The position numbers and the translations under genes were made by a program. Below are positions 57,103 through 64,000 of a stretch of DNA of 64,000 nt, in pieces. The notes under the pieces were generated by a model. It was not told the origin of the DNA. It searched no databases and saw only the letters and a list, made by a program, of their open reading frames with translations. The DNA is from JAJAZB01 sp964244295. Its GTDB lineage: Bacteria; Bacteroidota; Bacteroidia; Cytophagales; Spirosomataceae. Numbering within the stretch: the first letter of the stretch is position 1; the number at the start of each line of letters is the position of its first letter. Location of the stretch: the NCBI GenBank assembly GCA_964244295.1, contig CAXTIG010000036.1, forward strand, positions 10,098-74,097, written 5' to 3'.

Positions 57103-59211
57103 ATGCCACAAAAAACCTTCGTCCTCCTCCTGCTCCTGCCCCTGAGCGCGCTGGCCCAAAATGCTTACCGCGTACCGCGTTCGCTCGAATTTGCGGGCCT
57201 CAACGTCCGCTTCGACGAGGGTGCCCGGCAGGTCATTCAAACCGACGTGAACGCGCTGATGAGCAACCGCAAGGTGCTCGACGCGCGCCTCGACCGGGTG
57301 ACGCAGTACTTCCCGGTGGTGGAAGCGATTTTTGCCGAGGAAGAAGTGCCCACCGATTTCAAGTACCTCGTCGTGCAGGAAAGCGGCCTGGTGCCCGATG
57401 CCGTTTCGACCTCCAACGCGGTGGGATTCTGGCAATTCAAGAAAGAAACCGCCGGGGATTTCGGCCTCCGCGTGGACGGTGAGGTGGACGAGCGCAAAAA
57501 CATCCACGCCGCCACCCGCGCCGCTGCCCGCTACCTCAAGCGCAACAACGCCGTACTCAACAACTGGATTTCCACCCTCTATTCCTACTACCTCGGCCTG
57601 GGCGGCGTACAGAAACTCATTCCCGACGATTGGATGGGGGCCAACAACATCAGCGTCACCAGCCAGACCGACCGCTACATTTTGCGCTGCATGGCGCATA
57701 AAATCGTGTACGAGCAGGAGTTGCAGGTTTACAAAACGGCCCCCGTCGGATTTTACGAATACCGCTACGGCAATGGCAAGACCTTCGCCCAAATCGCCGC
57801 CGAATTGCAGGTGGACGAAGCCGAACTCCGCCGCCACAACCGTTGGGTGGGCGGCTCCACGATTCCGCCCGACAAGGAATACGTGATGCTGGTACCGACG
57901 GCCAACAAAGAGCAACTCGCCAGCGTGCGGGCCAAAGCCATGACCACCAACACGAAGGTGGACGTGACCAAAAACGCCCGCAACGACCTCGGCTTCCCGG
58001 TGCTGAAGCGCCTGACGCCCGCGATGAAAAACAAAAATCTCCCGGTTTTTTACGAAATCAACGGCAAGCGCGGCATCCAGGCCCAAGCGGGCGACACCCC
58101 CGGAAAACTGGCCGAACGAGCCGATATGTCGCTCGCGCGTTTTCAAACCTACAACGACCTGGCCGACAACGACCGCCTCGTGGCGGGCGAGGTGTACTAC
58201 CTCAAGAAAAAATACCGCAAGGCCGTCGTGCCCTTCCACACCGTGCAGCCGGAGCAGACGCTCTGGCAGGTGTCGCAGGTGTACGGGGTGCGGCTGAGTC
58301 GTTTGCTGAAATTCAACCGGATGGAAACCGTGCAGCGCCTCCAGCCGGGCCGGGTGCTGTGGCTGCAACGCAAACGCCCGAAAAACAAGCCCGTCGAGGT
58401 CATCAACCTGCCCGACCCGCCCGCGCCGCGCCCGCAACCGGCCCCGCCCGTGGCCCAGCGACCGGTCTTCCCCGCCGACGCCAACCTCTCACCCACGGGC
58501 GGCTCCTCGGCCCCCGACCCCACGCCGGTGCCGGTTTCGCCCAACGACCGCGAAGTGACCATCAACGTGCCCAACTCGCCCGCTAACCCCGCCCCCAGCA
58601 GCGGGCGGGTGGTGCTGGTTCCCGTGGATGGGGCGGAAACCCAGGCTGCCGCGACGAAGCCGAGTACCGTTCCCCAAAAGTCCACGGTGTACACGCCCGC
58701 CCCCAAGCCCGTCAAGCCCGCCCCGATGGCCAAAAAAGGCGAAGACGTGGAGGTGGAGGTGGAATTTGAACCCGAAGCCAAACCCGCCGTGGCGAAAAAG
58801 CCCGCCCCGACCCGTCCGATTGAGGCGACGACCAAACCCGCCGCCCGCGCCAGAACCCACACCGTTGAGCAGGGCGAAACGTTTTTCAGCGTTGCCCGGA
58901 AGTACGGCGTTTCGGTGGCCGAACTGCGCGAATGGAACGGATTGACTGAAAACCCGGCGGTAAAAATCGGCGACCAGTTGGTGGTAGGCGCGGGCGAAAC
59001 CCGCCCGGCCCCGACGACGGACGTTTCGCCGAAAAAGACCTCGGCTCCCCCAAAAACCGAAGCCTGGACGGAACACACCGTGCAACCCGGCGAGACTTTT
59101 TTCAGCCTCACCCGCAAGTACGGCGTCACCCCGCAGAACCTCCGCGACTGGAATGGCTTCAGCGAGTACCCGGCTTTGAACGTGGGGCAGGTGATTAGAG
59201 TGAGAAAATGA
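57103..59211 (+). CDS. Membrane-bound lytic transglycosylase with LysM domains (MltD-like)
   Basis: A 702-residue exported murein hydrolase. Signal peptide 1-19. The SLT domain (about 60-210) has the catalytic Glu93 in YLVVQESGLVPDAVS, then SNAVGFWQFKKETAGDFGL and STLYSYYLGLGGV. LysM-like repeats follow in the middle (HTVQPEQTLWQVSQVYGVR) and two classical LysM domains at the end (HTVEQGETFFSVARKYGVSV; HTVQPGETFFSLTRKYGVTP). A long Pro/Lys-rich linker separates them. It cleaves peptidoglycan glycan strands while anchored by LysM. Confidence 0.93.
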   Translation: MPQKTFVLLLLLPLSALAQNAYRVPRSLEFAGLNVRFDEGARQVIQTDVNALMSNRKVLDARLDRVTQYFPVVEAIFAEEEVPTDFKYLVVQESGLVPDAVSTSNAVGFWQFKKETAGDFGLRVDGEVDERKNIHAATRAAARYLKRNNAVLNNWISTLYSYYLGLGGVQKLIPDDWMGANNISVTSQTDRYILRCMAHKIVYEQELQVYKTAPVGFYEYRYGNGKTFAQIAAELQVDEAELRRHNRWVGGSTIPPDKEYVMLVPTANKEQLASVRAKAMTTNTKVDVTKNARNDLGFPVLKRLTPAMKNKNLPVFYEINGKRGIQAQAGDTPGKLAERADMSLARFQTYNDLADNDRLVAGEVYYLKKKYRKAVVPFHTVQPEQTLWQVSQVYGVRLSRLLKFNRMETVQRLQPGRVLWLQRKRPKNKPVEVINLPDPPAPRPQPAPPVAQRPVFPADANLSPTGGSSAPDPTPVPVSPNDREVTINVPNSPANPAPSSGRVVLVPVDGAETQAAATKPSTVPQKSTVYTPAPKPVKPAPMAKKGEDVEVEVEFEPEAKPAVAKKPAPTRPIEATTKPAARARTHTVEQGETFFSVARKYGVSVAELREWNGLTENPAVKIGDQLVVGAGETRPAPTTDVSPKKTSAPPKTEAWTEHTVQPGETFFSLTRKYGVTPQNLRDWNGFSEYPALNVGQVIRVRK

Positions 59212-59213
59212 GT

Positions 59214-59275
59214 GCGGGTTTGGGATTGCGGATTAAGACCACAGTTCAGCATTCCCAAATCCGCATTCCCAAATC
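59214..59275. repeat. Palindromic word repeat between the transglycosylase and DUF3109 genes
   Basis: GGGTTTGGGATTGCGGATT is followed by ATTCCCAAATCCGCATTC words, forming an imperfect inverted repeat. The frame of the DUF3109 gene extends through it (from ATG 59208), but family comparison puts the start after it. Confidence 0.6.
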
Positions 59276-59285
59276 TGCAATCGAA

Positions 59286-59867
59286 GTGATTTTAATCGAA
59301 AACACCGTCATCAGCGACGACATCGCTGAGCAGTTTTTTGTCTGCGAACTCAGCCAGTGCAAGGGAGCCTGCTGCGTGGAGGGCGATTTGGGGGCACCGC
59401 TCGAAAACGTCGAGTTGGCGGCGCTGGATTCGGAGTACGAAAAAATCGCCCCCTTTCTGAGCGACGCGGGCCGCGCCGCGATTGCCGAGCAGGGCAAGTA
59501 CGTGGCCGATTGGGAAGGCGATTTTTCGACGCCCACCATCGGCAACCGCGAATGCGCCTACGCCATTTACGACCAGCGGGGCATTCTGAAATGCGGCATC
59601 GAGCAGGCTTTTTTTGCGGGAAAAACCGATTTTCGCAAACCCATCAGTTGCCACCTCTACCCCATCCGCATCACGAAATACGAACAGTACCACGCCCTCA
59701 ACTACGACCGCTGGCACATCTGCGCCCCCGCCTGCGACCACGGCGCAGCGCTGAAAGTACCGATTTACAAGTTTCTGAAACAACCCCTGATTCGGGCCTA
59801 TGGGGAAGAGTGGTACGAACAGTTGGAGCGGGAGATTGAGGAGAAAGTAGACGGAAAACCTGTTTGA
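59286..59867 (+). CDS. DUF3109 family protein (cysteine-rich)
   Basis: A 193-residue DUF3109 protein: VILIENTVISDDIAEQFFVC, ELSQCKGACCVEGDLGAPLE, GNRECAYAIYDQRGILKCGI, ISCHLYPIRI and WHICAPACDHG. About eight conserved cysteines suggest an Fe-S or zinc site, like the YkgJ-type CxxCxxxCC family. The GTG at 59286 matches the usual family start (ILIE-T-ISDDI); an upstream ATG would include repeat-derived residues. Function unknown. Confidence 0.85.
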   Translation: MILIENTVISDDIAEQFFVCELSQCKGACCVEGDLGAPLENVELAALDSEYEKIAPFLSDAGRAAIAEQGKYVADWEGDFSTPTIGNRECAYAIYDQRGILKCGIEQAFFAGKTDFRKPISCHLYPIRITKYEQYHALNYDRWHICAPACDHGAALKVPIYKFLKQPLIRAYGEEWYEQLEREIEEKVDGKPV

Positions 59868-59872
59868 CCAAT

Positions 59873-59977
59873 AGCACTGTCATCCAGAGCGCAGCGAAGG
59901 AACTTTCGCGGCAAACCTCCAGACGGGCTGGCGGGTAACCGCGAAAGTTCCTTCGCTGCGCTCTGGATGACAGTGCT
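59873..59977. repeat. Long palindrome, 39-bp perfect arms
   Basis: Arms 59873-59911 and 59939-59977 (starting AGCACTGTCATCCAGAGCGC) are perfect reverse complements with a 27-nt loop. It lies between two same-direction genes. Confidence 0.9.
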
Positions 59978-60002
59978 GTTTCTATATTTCTCCCCCCAAA
60001 AA

Positions 60003-60335
60003 ATGCCCACCCCCAACTCCTTCGACGACATCTACGACGTCGTCCGGCTCATCCCGCCGGGGCGGGTGACGAGCTACGGGGCCATCGCCGCCTACCTCGG
60101 CTCGAAGGGCGGGGCGCGGCTGGTGGGCTGGGCCATGAACGCCTGCCACGGCCAGTCCGACGTGCCCGCACACCGGGTCGTCAACCGCCGGGGCTTGCTC
60201 ACGGGCAAGCACCATTTCGGCGGGGAACGAATGCGGGAACTGCTCGAAAGTGAAGGCGTGCGGGTCGAAAACGACCAGGTGGCCGACTTCAGCGCCCGCT
60301 TCTGGGACCCGGCTTTGCTGCATCAGGAACTTTGA
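60003..60335 (+). CDS. Alkyltransferase-like protein (ATL), MGMT family without catalytic Cys
   Basis: A 110-residue member of the O6-alkylguanine-DNA alkyltransferase superfamily: DIYDVVRLIPPGRVTSYGAI, AAYLGSKGGARLVGWAMNAC, then VPAHRVVNRRGLL. In true MGMT the motif is PCHRV; here Cys is replaced by Ala, which marks alkyltransferase-like proteins. These bind alkylated guanine and flag it for nucleotide excision repair instead of reversing it. The 3' end overlaps the convergent AI-2E permease gene by 47 nt. With uvsE it is one of two DNA-damage genes in the window. Confidence 0.85.
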   Translation: MPTPNSFDDIYDVVRLIPPGRVTSYGAIAAYLGSKGGARLVGWAMNACHGQSDVPAHRVVNRRGLLTGKHHFGGERMRELLESEGVRVENDQVADFSARFWDPALLHQEL

Positions 60336-61353
60336 GTTCCCGTTTTTCACCCCGGTTTTGCCGCTCGAACACCTGCATCAGCAGCACGAAGTACGACAGC
60401 AGCAGCGGCCCAATCACCAACCCGATAATGCCGAACAGCGGCACCCCCAGCACGATGCCCACCAGCGTGATGAGCGGGTGAATGTCGCCCATGCGCTTGG
60501 CGAGCACGACGCGCAGCAGGTTGTCGACGTTGATGAGCACGACCACGCCGACGACCAGAATGCCGACGCCCTGGCCCGTGTTGCCCTGCGAGATGGTGAT
60601 GAGCGCCGCCGGAACCCACACCAGCGGGGTGCCCAGGATGGGAATGAAGGCCAGAAAAAACGCCACCGTCCCCCAGAACGCCGCGTCGGAAATGCCAAAA
60701 ATCCAGAGCGTCAGGCCGGTGAGAACGCCCTGCACCAGGGCCACCAGCGCCTGGCCCAGCACGTTGGCGTTGACCATGTTTTTGAGTTCCGTTCCCAGTT
60801 CGTCGAGCGTGTCGCGCTCGAAGGGCAGGTACTTGCGGAGGCCCTTGAGGAAGGCTTCTTCGGCCATAAACATGAAATACAGCGAAAAATAAAGCAGCCC
60901 GATGATGATAGCGAAGTCGAGCGTACTGCCCAGAACCGCCGAAAACTGCTTGCTGACCATCGCGCCCCCCTGTTTTACCAGCGACTGCACGTTGAGTTGG
61001 TTGGAAATGGACACGCCCGTCGCCTGCTCGACCCGTTGCACCAGTTTCAGAATTTCCCCGTAATGCTCGCTGTAATACCGGACGCGATCCACCAGCAGCA
61101 CACTCAGCACCACGAAGGGCAGGATGATGACGATCAGCGAAAACAGCATGAGCAGGATGGTAACCAGCCGTCGGTTCCACTTTTTTTCGTGAACCAATTT
61201 CCCAAACCAGGGGCGGAACACCACGTACAGCACGCCCGCGCTGAGGAAAGCCGTGGCGTAGGTTCGCAATCCGAGGAAGATGAAAACGCCGATGAGCAGT
61301 AGGCTCGCGATGAGGAGGATTCGCTGCTGGCGGGGGGTGTAAATGGTAGCCAT
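60289..61353 (-). CDS. AI-2E family permease
   Basis: A 354-residue inner-membrane protein of the AI-2E (TqsA/PerM) family, with about seven to eight hydrophobic helices: ILLIASLLLIGVFIFLGLRT, VTILLMLFSLIVIILPFVVL, FAIIIGLLYFSLYFMFMAEE, and FGIIGLVIGPLLLSYFVLLM, plus the family GTPLVWVPAALITISQG region. The ATG at 61353 begins the protein; the long frame beyond it is antisense to the SDR gene. Family members export autoinducer-2 or other small solutes; substrate here unknown. It overlaps the ATL gene tail to tail. Confidence 0.88.
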   Translation of the reverse strand: MATIYTPRQQRILLIASLLLIGVFIFLGLRTYATAFLSAGVLYVVFRPWFGKLVHEKKWNRRLVTILLMLFSLIVIILPFVVLSVLLVDRVRYYSEHYGEILKLVQRVEQATGVSISNQLNVQSLVKQGGAMVSKQFSAVLGSTLDFAIIIGLLYFSLYFMFMAEEAFLKGLRKYLPFERDTLDELGTELKNMVNANVLGQALVALVQGVLTGLTLWIFGISDAAFWGTVAFFLAFIPILGTPLVWVPAALITISQGNTGQGVGILVVGVVVLINVDNLLRVVLAKRMGDIHPLITLVGIVLGVPLFGIIGLVIGPLLLSYFVLLMQVFERQNRGEKRELKVPDAAKPGPRSGR

Positions 61354-61467
61354 GCTGGAAAAATAAGGAGTGTGAAGGTTTGTACCAATTTCATTCCCCG
61401 AATATCCCCATCCTCCACTGGCACAGGATTTTGAAGCGTCGCTGCCGTTGTTTCCCCAAAAATTTTT

Positions 61468-62490
61468 ATGGCAAACCGTTCTTCCCTTCCGCTCCTGCCG
61501 CTGGCATTGGGGCTGGGTGCCGTGCTGGTCACGCGGGCTTTGATTCGTAAAAGCCGCGCCTTCGATCTGCGCGGCAGAGTGGTTATCGTCACCGGCGGGT
61601 CGCGGGGACTGGGCCTGGTGCTGGCCCGCCAACTGGCCCGCGAAGGCGCAAAACTGGCGATTTGCGCCCGCACCGAAACGCAACTCCGCCGCGCCGAAGA
61701 CGAACTCCGGGCCACCGGAGCCGAGGTATTCGCCCAAGCCTGCGACGTGAGCAGCCCCGCCGACGTGAAGGCGTTCGTGGAAGACGTACTCGACCACTTC
61801 GGGCGCATCGACGTGCTCATCAACAACGCGGCCATTATCCAGGTCGGGCCGTTTGGCAACACGGAATTGAGCGATTACCACGAGGCCATGAACACCAACT
61901 TTTTCGGAGCGCTACACGCGGTGCTGGCCGTGGTGCCGGTGATGCAGGCCCAGGGCGAGGGGCGCATCGTCAATATTTCGTCGGTGGGTGGGAAAATCGC
62001 CTCGCCGCACCTGCTGCCCTACTGCGCCAGCAAATACGCGCTGGGGGGCTTCTCGAAGGGCCTCCGGGCTGAGGTGGCCCGCGACAACATCGTCGTCACA
62101 ACGGTATTTCCCGGCCTGATTCGCACGGGCAGTTCGCGCAACGCGGTCATCAAAGGCCAGTACAACCGCGAATACCTCCTCTTCAAAACCGCCGACGCCA
62201 CGCCGCTCGTCACCGCCAGCGCCGAGGACGCCGCCGCCCAAACCCTCAACGCCCTGAAAAGGGGCCGCGCCGAACTGGTGATTACGTTTTCGGCCAAAAT
62301 GCTGGCGCTGGTCAACGAATTATTCCCCGAACTGACTACCGACACCCTCAGCCTCATCAACCGGATGCTGCCCAAACCCGTCGAAGGGCCGAACCCACGC
62401 CGGAAGGGCCACCAGAGCGAAACCGCCGCCTCGCACCGGGGCATCGCCGCCCGGAGTGATGAAGCGGCGATGCGGAATAATGAGTTTTGA
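61468..62490 (+). CDS. Short-chain dehydrogenase/reductase with N-terminal membrane segment
   Basis: A 340-residue classical SDR preceded by a hydrophobic segment (LPLLPLALGLGAVLVTRALI, 7-26), so it is probably membrane-anchored. TGGSRGLGLV (42-51), NNAAI, and the catalytic residues Ser171/172 and YCASK (Tyr185, Lys189). The C-terminal 60 residues are charged and not conserved. Substrate unknown; lipid or sterol-like ketones are common for anchored SDRs. Confidence 0.85.
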   Translation: MANRSSLPLLPLALGLGAVLVTRALIRKSRAFDLRGRVVIVTGGSRGLGLVLARQLAREGAKLAICARTETQLRRAEDELRATGAEVFAQACDVSSPADVKAFVEDVLDHFGRIDVLINNAAIIQVGPFGNTELSDYHEAMNTNFFGALHAVLAVVPVMQAQGEGRIVNISSVGGKIASPHLLPYCASKYALGGFSKGLRAEVARDNIVVTTVFPGLIRTGSSRNAVIKGQYNREYLLFKTADATPLVTASAEDAAAQTLNALKRGRAELVITFSAKMLALVNELFPELTTDTLSLINRMLPKPVEGPNPRRKGHQSETAASHRGIAARSDEAAMRNNEF

Positions 62491-62510
62491 AAAAGGGGAA
62501 TTACCGTCCA

Positions 62511-62546
62511 AAAAAATACCCTCCCGGTACTGGGAGGGTATTTTTT
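62511..62546. terminator. Bidirectional terminator
   Basis: AAAAAATACCCTCCC (62511-62525) pairs with 62532-62546 around GGTACT, with T runs on both strands. It ends the SDR gene. Confidence 0.9.
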
Positions 62547-62567
62547 TGGTAAAGGGCCAAAAACAAA

Positions 62568-62650
62568 ATAGGGCCTGGGGAAACCCCATGCCCTATCCAC
62601 TTAACCTCTAAACCTATTTTACTATGAAAAAAACGCTACTCTTTTCCTTC
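62568..62650 (+). promoter_or_regulatory. Orphan hairpin leader and start codon of a lost gene
   Basis: A hairpin (ATAGGGC-C-TGGGG, AAA, CCCCA-T-GCCCTAT, 62568-62596) is followed by CCTAAACC-like AT-rich sequence and ATGAAAAAAACGCTACTC at 62624. This is the style of leader and signal-peptide start seen before large outer-membrane receptor genes in Bacteroidota, but the reading soon runs antisense into the 62666-63118 gene. It looks like a truncated gene start. Confidence 0.4.
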
Positions 62651-62665
62651 CCGATTCCCTCCTCC

Positions 62666-63118
62666 TCACTGAACCTCTTCTACTTCAACCGGCTTCATGG
62701 TATCCACCGCGTTGCTCCACAGGAAGGCAATCGTGTTGGCGGTGCGGTTGACGCGCTCCTGCCAGATGGCGGCTTCCGGCCCTTTGGTGTTGACCAGAAG
62801 TGCATTGAGTTTCAGAACGCTGGCCCGGAACTCGGTCCGGGTTTGACCGTCAGCCTTCAAAAATTGGGCCGGGGCGGTGTCGTACTGATTCACAACGGTT
62901 AAAAATTGCGCCAACGCCGTGGCGTTGGTTTGATTCCCGTCTGCCTTCTGAAAAAACCGGGCGAAGCCGTTTTGGGCACCACCCGTCAGAAGCTGACGGC
63001 TCACGTTTGATTTGCCAACCGTATCTTTCATGCCGTCGTTGGCAAGCACTTGGTTATCGACTGCGGTAGTTGCGATCAGAACCGAAAGCAAAGCTACAAG
63101 GACTTTTTGACTTTTCAT
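62666..63118 (-). CDS. Exported hypothetical protein
   Basis: A 150-residue protein with a signal peptide (MKSQKVLVALLSVLIATTAV). The rest is helical and polar (NGFARFFQKADGNQTNATAL, AQFLTVVNQYDTAPAQFLKA, TANTIAFLWSNAVDTMKPV). No family recognised. It is single, flanked by AT-rich DNA upstream and an orphan leader downstream. Confidence 0.6.
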   Translation of the reverse strand: MKSQKVLVALLSVLIATTAVDNQVLANDGMKDTVGKSNVSRQLLTGGAQNGFARFFQKADGNQTNATALAQFLTVVNQYDTAPAQFLKADGQTRTEFRASVLKLNALLVNTKGPEAAIWQERVNRTANTIAFLWSNAVDTMKPVEVEEVQ

Positions 63119-63360
63119 GGTATTTTACAATTTGCTTCTCTTTGGAAGACGATGCAAAAGTACATAATTACGAAGCGATTGTCAAGTGTCAAATGGGCCT
63201 AACACGGAATATTGTTCGGTAAACTATTTCAAAAAAGGCCCTTTTTCTCAAATTTGGTGGAACATCGTGGGGTCAACTCAAAATAAAATTTGGTACCCCA
63301 CAAAAGGGCTTTAGTAAAATTCCAAAAACGGAATAATTCAAAATTCTTTTTTAAATTCTA
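63119..63360. other. AT-rich interval, no gene seen
   Basis: About 240 nt of AT-rich sequence between the exported protein and pth. Possible promoter of the minus-strand exported gene; no terminator hairpin of note for pth was found. Confidence 0.4.
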
Positions 63361-63924
63361 TCATTCGTTGAAATTATTCATGGTCATTTGCAAGCCCGCC
63401 ATGCAAAAGCTGGTCAAAATCTCGCCCGCCCGGTCGAGTCGTTCCGGTAAAGCCGCTTCATCGGCGGCATCGAAGGGACTCAACACGTAATCCACCTGCC
63501 GTCCTTTGGGAAAATCACTCCCCACCCCGAAGCGTAAACGGGCGAACGCGTCCGTACCGAGGGCCTCCTGAATGTTGCGCAGGCCATTTTGCCCGCCGTG
63601 CGAGCCTTTGGGCTTCAGCCGCAGTTTGCCGAAGGGCAGGGCGAGGTCATCGCAGACCACGAGCAGGTTTTCCATTGGAATCTGGAGCGTCTTCAGCCAG
63701 TAATTCACCGCCTTGCCGCTCCCGTTCATGTAGGTGGTGGGCTTGATGAGGTAAATCTGGCGGCCTTTGTACCGAAACTCGGCTCCGTAGGCCAGCCGAC
63801 CGGAGTCGAATTTGAGGTCGTGCTGGGCCGCGAAGCGGTCGAGCACCATAAACCCGGCGTTGTGGCGGGTGAAGGCGTATTCCGGCCCGATGTTGCCGAG
63901 ACCGGCGAGGAGGAACTTGTTCAA
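63361..63924 (-). CDS. pth: Peptidyl-tRNA hydrolase
   Basis: Recycles tRNA from prematurely released peptidyl-tRNA. 187 residues with the family signatures GLGNIGPEYAFTRHNAGF (catalytic His21), KPTTYMNGSGKAV, LVVCDDLALPFGKLRLKPKG, and GGQNGLRNIQEALG. It begins 14 nt after the stop of an upstream gene that is cut by the window edge, with AATTAGGAATTAGG words between. Confidence 0.96.
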   Translation of the reverse strand: MNKFLLAGLGNIGPEYAFTRHNAGFMVLDRFAAQHDLKFDSGRLAYGAEFRYKGRQIYLIKPTTYMNGSGKAVNYWLKTLQIPMENLLVVCDDLALPFGKLRLKPKGSHGGQNGLRNIQEALGTDAFARLRFGVGSDFPKGRQVDYVLSPFDAADEAALPERLDRAGEILTSFCMAGLQMTMNNFNE

Positions 63925-63938
63925 TTAGGAATTAGGAA

Positions 63939-64000
63939 TTAAAAATTCAATGGTTCGTCAATCTTGGGCTGAATGGAGGGCACAAAAAAAGGCGTGGTAG
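63939..64000 (-). CDS. C-terminus of a gene entering from the right edge
   Basis: On the minus strand an open frame ends TTPFFVPSIQPKIDEPLNF, stop at 63939-63941. It is probably the end of the gene upstream of pth. Only about 19 residues are visible, so no identity is given. Confidence 0.35.
   Translation of the reverse strand, partial: TTPFFVPSIQPKIDEPLNF

Noticed and set aside
56944..58437. 497-codon minus-strand ORF
   Set aside because: Antisense to the lytic transglycosylase and methyltransferase genes, no motifs.
62624..62902. 92-codon + strand ORF starting MKKTLLFSF
   Set aside because: After the first codons it is antisense to the exported protein gene; kept only as a truncated leader.

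Overview
The window looks like a chromosomal segment of a GC-rich member of the Bacteroidota, most likely order Cytophagales (Spirosoma/Runella/Larkinella-like). The signs are: Bacteroidota-type promoters (TAnnTTTG -7 boxes, few Shine-Dalgarno sites); a GH97 glycosidase, a SUF Fe-S cluster, a flavoprotein lycopene cyclase, DUF2339, DUF2807 and DUF6934 proteins; and two bacillithiol-linked thiol proteins (YtxJ and a BrxA/BrxB type). No rRNA, tRNA, CRISPR array or integrase was seen. The taxonomic call is inference from gene content.

Layout. 1-10 kb (mostly minus strand): a truncated DUF2339 membrane protein, metK, lycopene cyclase with a TIM-barrel isomerase, a GH97 glycosidase, a hicBA toxin-antitoxin pair with a frameshifted hicA, lipA and an outer-membrane-type protein. 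10-19 kb: osmC, ytxJ, waaA and a SUF cluster (sufC, sufD, sufS, sufE, DUF59, bacilliredoxin). The SUF cluster lacks sufB and is interrupted by two toxin-antitoxin-like pairs and a coiled-coil nuclease-like gene. 19-22 kb: a gluconate pair (FGGY kinase and GntP permease). 22-25.5 kb: small, mostly disordered or charged proteins and a family 2 glycosyltransferase. 25.7-32.5 kb: an accessory cluster around ruvB, with a Cro/CI-type regulator, a RecE-like nuclease, two small paralogues, a possible HEPN protein and several unknowns; shared ATAGT/ACTAT palindromes lie in several of its promoters. 32.7-36 kb: uvsE, vapBC and an MsbA-like ABC exporter. 36-40.6 kb: a DUF2807 lipoprotein, a DUF4126 gene cut off by a decayed IS630-like transposase, a sulfatase and an antitoxin/PIN pair. 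40.6-46.9 kb: a Tm-1-like/PEP-hydrolase-family operon, small lipoprotein and glycine-zipper proteins, a DUF1905/YdeI protein, mogA and a DUF6934 pair. 47-64 kb: housekeeping and envelope genes (metG, a serine hydrolase, two SDR proteins, a TPR protein, GT9, an M16 peptidase, an O-methyltransferase, a LysM lytic transglycosylase, DUF3109, an alkyltransferase-like protein, an AI-2E permease, pth).

The most striking signal is not a gene. Inverted repeats occur throughout, each unique in sequence but built in a recurring low-complexity word style (for example repeated GTGAAAAG, GGTTTGA or GGCAGT words), together with long GC-rich palindromes. At four convergent gene junctions the repeat arms overlap or touch the stop codons of the flanking genes. 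Similar words or palindromes also sit in frame inside three conserved genes (lycopene cyclase, waaA and the gluconate kinase). This is the best candidate here for an undescribed element or process. The second is the putative operator set around ruvB.
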